A DNA stretch of 64,000 nt from Armillaria gallica (taxonomy: Eukaryota > Basidiomycota > Agaricomycetes > Agaricales > Physalacriaceae): contig JBANDB010000003.1 in assembly GCA_037576215.1 (NCBI GenBank), positions 3,286,001-3,350,000 on the forward strand, in the 5' to 3' direction. Every line of letters begins with the position of its first letter. Position 1 is the first letter of the stretch. This document shows, one piece after another, positions 22,413 through 33,800 of the stretch. The notes beneath the pieces are model-generated. The model worked only from the letters and a program-made list of their open reading frames with translations. It was not told the DNA's origin and did no database searches. The translations under genes were made by a program, and so were the position numbers.

Positions 22413-24076
22413 CTAGAATGCACGAACCTTGAACCCGATCGCCCTCAGCTTGTCCGCATCCACCAACATCCGTCCGTCAAACACGAACGCCGGCTTGTTC
22501 ATGTGCGCGTACACCTCCTCCCATGCAATGGATTTGAACTCGTTCCACTCGGTCGCAATCACCACCGCCTCAGCATCCATGCATGCCTCGATAGCGGAAG
22601 AAGATATTGTCACCTGCTTCTTGACTAGAACAGATGGTCAGAGTTCTGTCTAACAAAATGAGATGCGACAAACACGTACTCGCATCCAACGATGTACCAG
22701 GGTTCACCTCCTGCAAATCGCTCCAGATCTGCGACTCCGGGACCTGCGGGTCGTAGATGCTGACCTTGGCCTTCTCATTCTGGAAGTTTTTAATGAGTGT
22801 GATGGCTGCGGATTCGCGGGTATCGCCAGTATCGGCTTTGAATGCGAAGCCAAGGACCGCAATTTTCTGTTATAGGAGGCAATCAAGTCAGCCTTGCCCC
22901 ATGTCAGGAGAAAATGATCCCCACCTTTCCGGTGATAGTGTTGAACAAAGTATCCACGACCCTCTTTGAGAACCTTGCCTTCTGATACTCATTCATCTCG
23001 ACCACCTGACGCCAGTAGGCTGCGACCTCCGGCAGATGCAGGCTCTCAGAGAGATATACCAAATTTAGGATATCTTTCTGGAAACAAGATCCACCAAATC
23101 CAACAGACGCTTTGAGGAACTTAGGGCCTACACGTGAATCGTACCCAACGGCGTGAGCGACTTCGTCTATGTTGGCACCAGTAGCCTCGCAGATGGCGGA
23201 GAGGGCGTTGATGGAAGAGATACGCTGAGCGAGCATAGCGTTGGCAGCGAGCTTGGAAAGTTCAGAAGACCACAGGCCGACGTTGAGAATGCGATCCCTC
23301 GGCACCCAGTTGGCGTACACCTGTGTAAGCGACTGGCAAGCATCCCTGCCCTCCGGTGTCTGGAGAGAACCGATGAGGACACGGTCGGGACTGAAAAGAT
23401 CCGTAATCGCGGTGCCCTCTGCCAAGAATTCGGGGTTAGAGAGGATATCGAAGCGGCAATTGGGCTTGGAATTGGCCTCGAGGATCGTGCGCATAGACTC
23501 GGCCGTGCGACACGGAACGGTAGACTTCTCTACGACGATCTTCGAAGATGTAGCAACCGCGGCGATTTGGCGCGTCGCAAGCTCGACATAGCTGAATTTG
23601 GGTGAGGCACTGGGCAGAAAAAGAGCAAGAAAACTAGCGCACTTGAGGTCAGCCGCGAATCCAGCTCCAACACCGCTCTTCTTGGTCGGCGTATTGACAC
23701 TGACGAAGATGAGGTCGGCCTCCTGGATACCCTTGGTGACGTCCGTCGAGAAAAAGAGGTTGCGGCCTCGGCACTGGCGCACAACGTCGACAAGGCCTGG
23801 CTCGTAGATAGGAATGTCGAAGCCAGGACTGTTCCATGCATCGATACGCTGCTGGTTGAGGTCAACGATGGTGACCTGGATCTGCGGGCACTTCAGCGCG
23901 ATGACGGCGCATGTTGGCCCACCTAGGCGAGTGTCAGCGATGTCCAGGAAAACGGACGAACGTGTCCGTACCAACATATCCAGCACCGACTGAGCAGCAG
24001 TCAGCAACGAGTACAGCGAGAACGGGTAATACGTGGACGTACTGCAGCAGATTTTCTTGACTTGGACGGGAGCCAT
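22413..24076 (-). CDS. UGD1: UDP-glucose 6-dehydrogenase
   Basis: The enzyme oxidises UDP-glucose to UDP-glucuronate in the cytosol, feeding UDP-xylose and glucuronate for wall and capsule-like polymers. The protein begins [20 protein letters not shown] once two introns (23990-24042 and 23923-23971) are removed. The 18-base exon between them (23972-23989) encodes most of the NAD-binding glycine motif. Further landmarks are [19 protein letters not shown], the EKSTVP segment, [12 protein letters not shown], the catalytic cysteine in GGSCFQKD and a C-terminal domain with [13 protein letters not shown] and FDGRML. Other introns lie near 23596-23655, 22868-22925 and 22625-22680. Ends ...GFKVRAF. 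Length of about 460 residues is normal. Confidence 0.96.
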
Positions 24077-24613
24077 GATGAGAGAAGGACGGAAACAAGT
24101 TGGATTTTAAGGAAAAGGAGTGAAAAGGAGTACTTGACCAAATATGAGCGCCCACAGATCTAGGTTAGATCGGCCTTATCTCACCGTTCCGTTTTTATAC
24201 GTCATTCCTGTGCTTTCACTTGGAACTTTCGCGTACATCACGGTTCTGTATACTACTAGGGTGGGTCATTATATGCACTGGTATATACTGAAAACTTTTC
24301 AAGTAACGCTACCCCTAGCCAGTATTATTTTCGGAGACGGAATTGTGTGGTTGGCGGTCGGAATAATACGTGTGCTGATCGCGATCATTGCTGCCTGGAC
24401 CCCCTGGACTGGTCCAAGACGCCTCTTTCAAAGGCGGCCACCAAATTTTTCGGAAAAACAACGCTAGGCAAAGTCCTTCAAAAGATCCCCGCGAACGAGC
24501 TGCGGGGAAATGTCAGTTATTCGGTCCGTGCTTGCATCCGCCATGAAATCCGACCTATTAGCTACAATCTTGTGCTTAGAGCATGCTGAGAAAAAGCGCA
24601 TCACGCCATTACT
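24077..24613. other. Intergenic stretch, UDP-glucose dehydrogenase promoter
   Basis: The minus-strand leader before 24076 is CT-rich, as in many strongly expressed fungal genes. A plus-strand frame of 107 codons (24144-24467) with two hydrophobic segments overlaps this promoter; it has no recognised domain and I do not call it. Confidence 0.4.
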
Positions 24614-24961
24614 TTATCTCCGCGAGCGAACTCGCTCTGTTATCTCGTCAACCTGATCTTTGAGCGTCTGTATGTCGTCTTGACGCTGCAGAACCTGTTC
24701 CTCAAGCCATGCATTCAATTCCGTGAAATATCTCGCCATTTCACGCTGCTGGTCGACAGAGGCGAGCTGCGCTAGCCGAATGGTCTGAAAGAGCGGAACC
24801 GTAAACGATTGGTTGGATAACAACGTTTACTCACTCGAAGTTCCTCCAGAGCCGCATGAAATTCCGCAGGCAGTTCGACTTGAATTCTCTGAAAGATGAA
24901 TCAGTATAAAGGACAAGACAGTGGATGGAATCAGACTAACGTTTGTTGGTTGCTCGGACAT
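24614..24961 (-). CDS. Small coiled-coil protein, 81 residues
   Basis: Three exons give an 81-residue protein. MSEQPTN is joined over an intron (GTTAGT...TTTCAG, about 24894-24940) to RIQVELPAEFHAALEELR. A second intron (GTGAGT...TTTCAG, about 24787-24836) leads to TIRLAQLASVDQQ and a long heptad-like helix that ends ITERVRSRR. There are no membrane segments. Both introns have strong consensus ends and the frame stays open, so I consider it real although the family is not recognised. Size and helical make-up resemble small subunits of complexes, but I will not assign one. Confidence 0.7.
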
Positions 24962-26570
24962 GATAGATATGTGTGGCGAAGCTCGAGGACACGATAAGTG
25001 GGTGCTATGACGAAAGTCTGCGGATATCCCGTGGTCCAAGTGGTCTGGTGTAGACAGAGATGACTAGAAGGTAATACGTACCGAGACCACGCGATAACGG
25101 CACGCAAGTAAGAGTATTCAATAGAGTTTGTTGCAGCAACAGAACACCGGGAAGAGCCGTTTATCCATGACTGGTCAGTCGGCTGTTCAACGTTAACTTC
25201 GGCAGAGAGAAGAGCTCAACAAAATTGGGATGGTTTCACGCCAATGTACAGCGGCGCGATCATCGTGACAGGTCGATGTTTCTCAGTTTCGACGAGAACT
25301 AGGCGGGCCCGGGATAAGGCACCGTGTAAGTACTAGGTGCGGCGGTGGTGCTGCCAAGAGATAGACATGCAAACGTTTCAACGTTGCTGACTTGTTGAGT
25401 ATTCACAAAAATGAATGTCATTTTAGAACATTTTTAGTTCATCGAAAAGAAATAACGAGACGGTGGTGTGTGAACCAGCGTAAGGTCCAAATCAGGAACG
25501 GCCGGGAGCCCTGACATGACAGGCCATGCCGTGGCCGCAAAGGCTCGTACCGGTTTGATCGCAGTATGCGTGAACACAAAACCATAGCACGGAACACAAG
25601 AGGCGCGACGATGTGGTTCATCCTCAAGCGGCGCAGCCAGGCGGCGTTGCCAAAATCGCACATATATGGTGGCGACAAGGAAGCCCGCAAGCTTCTGCAA
25701 CATAAGGACAAGGTCGAGGTTCGCGGGATCGTGATGTAAAATACAAACTGGATACCAGTGTGCCTTCTGGGTCCTGGTGCCCGATGACCGGCGTCCTGTC
25801 ACCGTTGTACAGCCAGATCCTTATACTCATTCCAATTCAAAGGGGCCTAGGATGCTGTTTAAAGTGTCGCGTCACAGAGGCATACCGCTGATGCAGACCG
25901 TCGCTCAGCGGGATCGGGGCAGATGGAACTGGGCCGGCGCACATTGACGCGACCATGTCATAGTGAGTAGTCGAGGAATGATCAAACGATACAGAAAGTG
26001 TTGACACTGTGCAGAACGCTGACCGGATAAGAAAAAACTGGCACCACAATCAGCAACGGAGGTCAATTTGGAGACATAACTTACCAGTCTGCCGGTCAGG
26101 CGGTCCGTAGGATGTCACGCATATCGATATAACATCACGCGTAACACTCGGAAAAAGTCGCGTTCGCTCCCACCCAGATCAACGCGTCGACGTTACTTCT
26201 CTGCGCCAGTCATGGCAAAAAGAAAGATACCAAAAGAGCTGCCAATTTCTGGCCGCCAAACGGCTCGAATACTTGCTTTAATTCCCTTGATAGGGGTGAC
26301 TTCCTGTTCGTTAGCCAGTTTTTCATCGTGTTAGAAAATCCTTAGGTTTTCTGTGTGTAGTCGTTTTATACAAGCGCTTGGTCTTGGGAGAGCCTCAGAG
26401 AACGATTTCTGGCTCGAAGATGGAGACAGCGACCCAAAGCGGGAGCAAAGAACAAAAGCAAGAAAACACGACGCTTGATTGAAGGTGCAGGAATGGTGCT
26501 TGTGTTTGAATGATAGCTGATTACTGACCGACACCTTTGTAACAAAAAGTCTAGCCTCCCTTCAAGATCT
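24962..26570. other. Gene-poor stretch of 1.6 kb
   Basis: No supported gene. Overlapping minus-strand frames at 25434-25830 and 25837-26049 have mixed codon use and no domain. The right end is the 3' flank of MIC10. Confidence 0.4.
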
Positions 26571-27054
26571 CTATTTTAGCTCCTTTGAAGTGATGATACG
26601 CGTGCCGGGTATTCTCGCGGGATTGAAGGAGCGGTCGCAGTCAGCGTAGGCGGCACCGGCGCCGAAGCCTGTAGATAGCGCAATGGGCCATGTACGTCCT
26701 AATAAGAAATCATATCAGGAAGAGCAATGGCAGTATTTGCTGGTACACCGACGTCGGAATAATATAACGGAGGCAACGACGCCCACACTGAAGCCTACAC
26801 CACTGCATATATGCACTGTAAGTATAGATAATATCCTGCAAGCAGAAGAATACGTACGCTTTCACCAACAGATCCGCCACTGTTTCCGCGGGTTCCCGTC
26901 AGGATGGCAAAGTCAACATGGATTGAGACAGGACGTACAGCAGCGGTCATACTGCAGAAAATGTAAGCGAACTGTTTCTCCTGGAAAGGCGAATTCTACT
27001 TGCCTTTTGGCCGAGAATATCTTCGCTGGATACAGGCTTGTTTGTGGACGACAT
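26571..27054 (-). CDS. MIC10: MICOS complex subunit MIC10
   Basis: MIC10 bends the inner mitochondrial membrane at cristae junctions. Five exons give an exact 87-residue frame: 51, 13, 22, 50 and 128 bases. Exon 1 (27004-27054) encodes MSSTNKPVSSEDILGQK. The 13-base exon 2 (26939-26951) adds YDRC, exon 3 adds LADLLVK, and exon 4 the first helix AGVGFSVGVVASVILF. Exon 5 encodes the second helix with its glycine motif (GFGAGAAYADCDRSFNP) and the tail ending SKELK. Both helices carry the glycine-rich GxGxG-type motifs needed for oligomerisation, and the Arg-rich loop FRRRTW lies between them. Intron 1 (26952-27003) has a GC donor (AAG/GCAAGT). No single exon is long enough to show in a simple ORF scan. 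It is divergent from BRO1. Confidence 0.9.
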
Positions 27055-27210
27055 GGATGTCAAGAAGAGAGACGTGCCGGAACCGGACCTGTGACGTCCT
27101 TGTTACTGGACCATCATCATCCACCAACGATCATCCTCCGCAGCTCGCAGTACTCACCAGCTCAAATATCCAGTACTGCAGAGTTTCTACTCTTGCCAAC
27201 GACCCCCAAG
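27055..27210. promoter_or_regulatory. Shared promoter of MIC10 and BRO1
   Basis: The two start codons are only 156 bases apart and point away from each other, so both genes must use this segment. No TATA box is seen for either. An open plus-strand frame runs through it into BRO1, but it overlaps MIC10 exons and is not used here. Confidence 0.6.
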
Positions 27211-30200
27211 ATGGCCAACCAATCGCCAATGGTATCCATTCCCAAGAAGACGACAGAGGAAGTCGACTGGACGACGCCCATTCGTTCCCTCATCGCCCAC
27301 TCTTACGGAGAGAACCCAGATAACTACGCCGCCGAGTGCGCTGCGTTACAGAGATGCCGCCAAGACGCTGTACGGGGCGCAGGTAGCGATACGACTGGTG
27401 TGTATCTCACATTTGGCGCCGGTGTACAGCTTTACTCATTTGCGCCTAGCTCGCGACCTTTTATACAAGTATTTTGGCCAGCTCGAACTCCTGGAGCTCC
27501 GGTTCTCCGAAATTAAAGTCAACTTTTCTTGGAGAGACGCATTTACGAACAAATTAACGACACAGACATCCATTGCGTACGAGAAGGCATCGATACTATT
27601 CCAGATAGCTGGGACACATTCAGCTATCGCTGCATCGCAGAGCCGATCCGATCCGGAGGGTCTCAAACGTGCCTTTTACTACTTCAAGACATGCGCGGGG
27701 ATGCTAACGTATATCAACGAGAACTTTCTCCACGCGCCGTCGACTGATCTGAGTCGAGAGGTCGTCAAGTTTCTTGTCAGCCTCATACTAGCTCAAGCAA
27801 CGGAGGTGTTCTTTGAAAAGTGCACCGACGAGAAGAAGGGCATTGTTTTGGTGTCCAAAGTTGCGGCTCAGGCCGCCTCAATGTATAATTCATTGACGGA
27901 GGAAGTCAAGGAATTCATGGGCAAGGGTATTTTTGACCGAAACTGGGTGACTCTCCTTCAGGTATGTCCCCTCTTCTTGCTCTGTTTGACTGGGCCCAGA
28001 ATGTTCTTTATCGCGAACATTCTGGAGGTCTAGTCAACTGGCTTTTCATGTAGGAGCTGATTGAATGTTCAGGTGAAAGCGAAATATTTCACCTCCTTGT
28101 CTCACTATTACCGTGGACTGGCGGACAACACCGCTGGTAAGCACGGTGACGCGCTAGTACGCTTCAATCTTGCCGAAAGCCTAGCAAAGGAAGCTTCCCG
28201 GACCGCTTCGTCACTATTCACATCAACGATATCGCCTACTCTACCTGCAGATGCTAGCACTGCGCTACAAGACCGCATGAAAGCTCACCTCGCTATCTGC
28301 TCGGATCGCAAGTCCGAAGCACAGCGCGAGAACGATCTAATATACAACGCCATGTTACCTGCACCTGAAGCACTTCCCCCAATCGACAAGCTTGTTGTAG
28401 CTAATGCCATCCCGATTCAAGAGGTTTATGGGACGCCCGAGGTGCAGAAGACGATAGGTCAAGATTTATTCTTGCGGCTGGTCCCGCTGAGTGTGCATGA
28501 AAGTGCCAGCGTGTATTCGGAAGAGAAGGCGAAACTTGTTCGAGGCGAGGTGGAGAAGGCGGAAGGTGCCGAAGGCGAAGTTCGGAGTGTGTTGGATGGC
28601 TTGGGAATAAAGGATGGCTTGACCAGGTTCCGGGCAATGGGAGAAGGCGAAGTTGGTGGAGAGGATGAGATCCCGATGGATGTGAGAAGGTGGAAAGATG
28701 ATATCTCCTTAATTGAGGAGAGAGAAGGTGTCGAAACCCTCATGGCGCAACTTTCACAGCTCAAGAATGGTGTACGACAGCAGCTGGAGACCGTCTCGCA
28801 GGAGTTGGACACTGAATCGCGGAATTGTGAGATGATGAGGGTGAAGTATGAGCATCTCTGGACACAAGAACCATCAGCGGGCGTCGGGAAGTCCTATAGA
28901 CAGGATGTCAAGTCTCATTTCACCACTCTGGATGCTGCTGCGGCTTCGGATCAACAGGTTACGATGATGTGGCAGTCGGTCAAAGGTGACATCGGGCTTC
29001 TCTTAAGCCCTCAGTTGGAAGATGTGTTCAGGGCTAGTACTGAACATGGAGGAAATGGAACTGAAAACCTTCTGGATCTGGACCTGAACGAAGGGAGCGA
29101 TGCACAAGAACGAATGAAAATCAGCAACTTCGTGACAGAAATCGAGGAACGAATGGGGCGACTCAACAAGATTGCCAGAGAGAGAAATGAAGTTTTGAAG
29201 GATCTTAAGGAAAAGGTATGCAGTATCTGATTGAGAATGATACACCTTCTTACCTTTCTATAGGTCCAAAATGATGATGTTTCGCATCTTCTTCTGCTCA
29301 ATCGACGCAACACTGGAGTAGAACCGACTTTGTTCGCTGCAGAGTTGGAGAAGTTCCGTCCATACCAGCAGCGCCTAGAGGCGACGTTACAGCACCAGGG
29401 CCTTGCTTTGCAAGAGATCACGACGTTATGGAAAGGCCTGAAGGATCTTGCGGGTCGTGGCCCTGGAGCTCGCAAATGGGAAGAAAGAGAAAAGCGTAAA
29501 AAGGACACAGTCCGGCGCTTTTCTCGAGCTCGAGATGTGTACATGGAAGTCCGAGATGGTTTGGCGTGCGTATCACTGAATTTTCTCTGTTCGTCTTCGT
29601 GCTGATTTATCCCAACAGTAAAGGATTGCAATTTTACAATGACCTGACGGGTTTGACGAATAGCCTCCATGAAAATGCCAAGTCTTTCATTTCCGGCAGA
29701 GTCAGTGAGAAAGATAATCTAGTCTCTCAAATCGAGGTGGAAAAGCGACTTTCCTCTGCATCCGCACCTCGTCCGCCTTTAGCTGCAAAGCCCCCTTGCC
29801 TCCTCCACCTACGACGGGAGACCTCAGCTCAGCATTCTCCTCCATGAGCATGCGAGGATCTGCTCCACCTCCCGAACGTTCATGGCAAAATTCGTCGTCT
29901 TCCTCTGGACAATCGTATTCGCCTTCATCATACAACTTTACTGCTTCGCCCCGTCCACCGCCTCCACCTTCATCTTCGTACACTCCATCTCCTCCCCCGC
30001 CTCTCCCGAGCTTACCTAGATTCTCCTCACTACCACCCCCACCACCCCCGCAACCTCAACAGTCATACTCTTCACCTCCCGCACAACAGAATGACCCCTA
30101 TGCCGACCTCGGTATGTTTGGCATGTCCACCCCCTCTGCACCACCGCCACGCCCACTTCCTCCGAGTCAGTACCAAACAAATTCGCCCTCTCGGCAGATG

Positions 30201-30386
30201 TCGATACCGCCGCCGCCGGCTCCTCAGTACCAGAACCCATCTCAGTGGATGCCGCCGCCGCCACCTGCACCGTTATTGTATCAAACTGGGAATGCCCAGC
30301 AACAGCAGCAATATCAAGGTTTCCCTCCGCCCTCTCAGCCTTATGGGTACCCACCCCCGGGGCAAGGACCAGCTTATGGACGTTGA
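27211..30386 (+). CDS. BRO1: BRO1-domain protein (ALIX/Bro1 family)
   Basis: Bro1 binds ESCRT-III on endosomes and helps sort ubiquitinated cargo into multivesicular bodies. The protein starts MANQSPMVSIPKKTTEEVDW. The BRO1 domain continues with YKYFGQLELLELRF, VNFSWRDAF and the hydrophobic patch KASILFQIAGTHSAIA after an intron at about 27400-27450. A second intron (about 27962-28073) leads to VKAKYFTSLSHYYRG. The V-shaped middle domain is rich in long helices (28400-29700). The C-terminal tail is a proline-rich region (29796-30386) with PPPPP runs, as in Bro1/ALIX proteins that bind partners there. Introns also lie near 29217-29263 and 29571-29620. At 29791-29795 a run of five C breaks the frame between the V domain and the tail by one base; no intron with GT-AG ends restores it. 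Confidence 0.9.
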
Positions 30387-30891
30387 TATTCGTGGAAAGG
30401 GATGATAGAATGGTTGTATAACACAGACTATATTTATAACGATTCGCCATGGACTATGATGACATTAAGTATCTAGAAGAACTAACCGGCGAGTCAGTCA
30501 CTTGCGAAGGTATATTACCCAAACACGCTGCTGATATTGCGTCTTATCGCATTGACCAACGGAACATTGAATGAGATATGCTACGAAGAAATAACAACAC
30601 ATTTGTCATTGCGGTCAACTCCGATCCAATGGAACGCCCGTCGTTTTTGCACTCAATGCCTTGCCAGCACGCGTTGTGAAGGACTCGTCGTGCTAATTAT
30701 CAACGCAAACTGTGAGGAACCGTATGCGCACTGAAGCCTCGGACGGTAGTTAAGGTTTTGAAAAGACGGGGTCTATGAATCAGTGCTACGACGTAGGTGC
30801 GGTTCTCCTGAGGCGTGCTTGGTTAAACGAAAGGATCCATTACATGTCACATACGCAAGTAAAAGGTACAAATTACAATGATAAGTGGTAA
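30387..30891. other. Intergenic stretch between convergent BRO1 and SPT5
   Basis: No gene is supported. A 65-codon plus-strand frame (30537-30734) starts without ATG and has no domain. Confidence 0.4.
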
Positions 30892-33800
30892 CTATGCAGG
30901 AGCTGCAGGAGCAGCGGTCAGTATGGCAAACTTATCTTGGGAAATCTCCGCAAATCCAAAATACCCATGACAAGTTATCATGCCATCTTCGCTCAATGAC
31001 CTCACCCGTGCCTCCCGACCTTTATAAGGACCATCCAACATAACCCCATTCTCTCCATCTACTCCACTAGGCTGCATAGGAACAACAAATTTCATCAATA
31101 TCGACCGCTGTTCTCCATTATCGAAGGCGATCATTGCTGTTTGTTCCATGTTCGCTCCTGTCCGTGTCGCGGCCATTACTCTACCGGTTAGCCCTTCGTA
31201 CTTCCCATCCAGGTAATTGTAATTTCGCGACCCTTCAATGCGTATCTTGATGCGCTGCAAGACATTGCTCAAGGCAGTGTCAAGGAGCCATTCCTCAGAA
31301 AGGCCTACGGAATGTTACTGACAATGTCTTCTTGATGTAGAAATGCACGCACCTTCTGGATCTTCCTCTCGCCATCCTGCTGCAGCGGGCGTCGGGGCAG
31401 AGGCGGGCGTTTGTGCTGACATGGCGCCAGTCCCGTAGCTAAACGGTGTAGCAACATCGTAAGTCCCAGGCCCGGGTGTCGGTGCAGCATATGCAGGTGA
31501 AGTTGCCGCAGCTGGTGTAGGCGCGGCATTCTTTGATACAAGTTAGATATCTGTTAATGCTGATCATAGTCAAAACACCCACCCAACTATCGCCCCATCC
31601 AGTACTTGTATCCCAAGCATTTCTTCCAGGGGTTGCGCCCCCCCAAGTATTCGTATTCCTGGCAGGTGTAGCACCTCCATTGTTGCTAGCATACGGGTTT
31701 GGAGTCCTTGAACTAACATTCCACGCCGGAGTTTTCCCTCCATCGGCATACGGGTTCGGAGTCCGCGAAGACACATTCCATGCCGGAGTTTGTGCATTGT
31801 TGGCATAAGGGTTGGGCGTCCGCGATGATGCATTCCAAGCTGGTGTACGAGAATCCGATGAAGGATTGGGAGTACGACCACCCCCGCCCCATCCAGGTGT
31901 CCGACCGCCACCACCACCCCAAGTAGGTGTACTTCCTCCCGACGCGTACGGATTCACTGATCGGGTTCCCCAAGACTTGCCTGGTTCGCCTGGTGGGCCC
32001 ATAGCTTTAAGTCGATCGAATGAACGAGTGGGTGTGGATCCCGGGGTACTTGTGCCGCATGTCGATAAGTGTTATCATGGCAGACGAAGAATTATGCTCA
32101 CATTTTCTCAACAAGTTTCGTCTTCTCGATCGTCACAACTCTGTTGCTGGTATTGAGCTCGACACGAGCGATTGGACCGTTGGTATCCTTGATGGTCCCA
32201 ACATACCCCTTATGAGGACCTCGGGTAATCTGGACAATAGTTCCAATCATACGGTCTCGGGGCCCCCGTCCAATGCTGGAACCAGCCATTCCACCTGGGT
32301 GGAGAGCAAGAGCGGGGTTCATCTTGGATAAATCTGCTCCTGGCTTTGGGAAGACACTGGATTTTGGTGCGAGTGACACCAACGACCTAGCGCGTGTGAC
32401 AAAGACTCCTCCGTTCTCGGATATTTCACGATTATAGAGGAAAGCGAAGAATGACTGATGGATGTGTAGAACTTGTCCTTTGCGACTCTATATATATATT
32501 GAGGTTTGATAAATGGGAAACCCCTGATTGAAAAAACATACCTCGCCATCTACTTCTTTAACGTTGTCTTCTACACGGAGTTCATGACCATCATGATCTG
32601 TGGCAATAGCACGTCGAGAATCTCGCCTCATTGTAATCTGACGAGGCTGGACAATTCGAACTTGGCCGTTTTGATCCAGGACCCGGAACGAGTCTCTATC
32701 AGTCTTGAATATAACACCTACAGTTTGAAGACTGTTGAAAAGTCAGAAATTTGACGGTGGGCCCGAAAAGACGACGTACTCAAGCTGAACAAGATCGTGC
32801 AGCTCGTAATCTCCCACAACGTTGGTACCAGAACCGACTTCTGCGGCCTCGCGGAGGTCTTTTGAGAATACAGAAACCTGAAAATGTATGGGATAAACAA
32901 CAAAGAAGAATTGCCTCAGACATACCTCTTGCATTGACATGTCAGACAAAAAGGTGACGATATTATCTGCAACGGCTACCACCAATCCAGTCTCGTCAGC
33001 ATTCTTTCCGGTCATCACCTTAACATGGTCTCCAGGTTTGAATCGTTTCCTGACACTCCTCGCAGGAATATCGACTTTTTGGCCTTCGATGTCAACACCA
33101 ACGGCAGTGATAGTCACAACGTCGCCTGACACCTCTTCAACAGTACCATGCACACCAGCCTGCTCGCCCTCAAATACCTCAACATGATCACCAGGCTGCA
33201 GCACGGAGACGGCTGCTTTCCGGGAGGCCTCCGCGATGATAGACAAGTCGACCGGGTTTTCACCCCCCATACCGTCCTGTCTTCGCGAGAACTGGGTGAT
33301 TTCGTCCAAAGTTGGATTGACATCGTCCAGTGATAAAGCGTTTAGCTTGAAGTCCTTCTCGATGAAACCATCCTTGTACGTATCACTCTGGAATACGTAG
33401 ACTTGATTTCGTTTGGCCACTGCTTGTCGTCCGTAAACTTTCACAACTTCCTCGAAGTTGAACAATTTCTGAGGAGGGCGCATGGTCCCAGCGGCGGTGG
33501 AGCCTTTCTTCCGCTTTTTTCCAAGAGCATCCAGTGAACCATCATCCCGCGGGTTCAGATCTATTCGTGGAATGAACTTCAGGCCGACATCTTCCCCATT
33601 TTCTGTAACATCCACGACCTGGGCGAGGTCTCCCAGGTATTTTCCTCGCCTGATGCGAACCCAGCTTCCCGGTGTCACTGTGAGCTCCTTCTTCCTGATT
33701 TGCAATAAAGAGGCCATTTCTTCGATGGGGACAAGGTTCACTTTAACGTTTTGAGCGGCGCCATTAAGGCCGGAAACTGCGTCTTTCACTGACTTGGAAC

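Noticed and set aside
24144..24467. Plus-strand frame of 107 codons with two hydrophobic segments
   Set aside because: It lies in the UDP-glucose dehydrogenase promoter, has no domain, and its tail shows random composition; no splice structure supports it.
25434..25830. Overlapping minus-strand frames in the 1.6 kb gene-poor stretch
   Set aside because: Two frames are open over the same bases, with no domain, start context or splice partners.
26683..27210. Long plus-strand open frame leading into BRO1
   Set aside because: It runs antisense through the MIC10 exons. The BRO1 family start fits the ATG at 27211, and the upstream part has no similarity to the domain.
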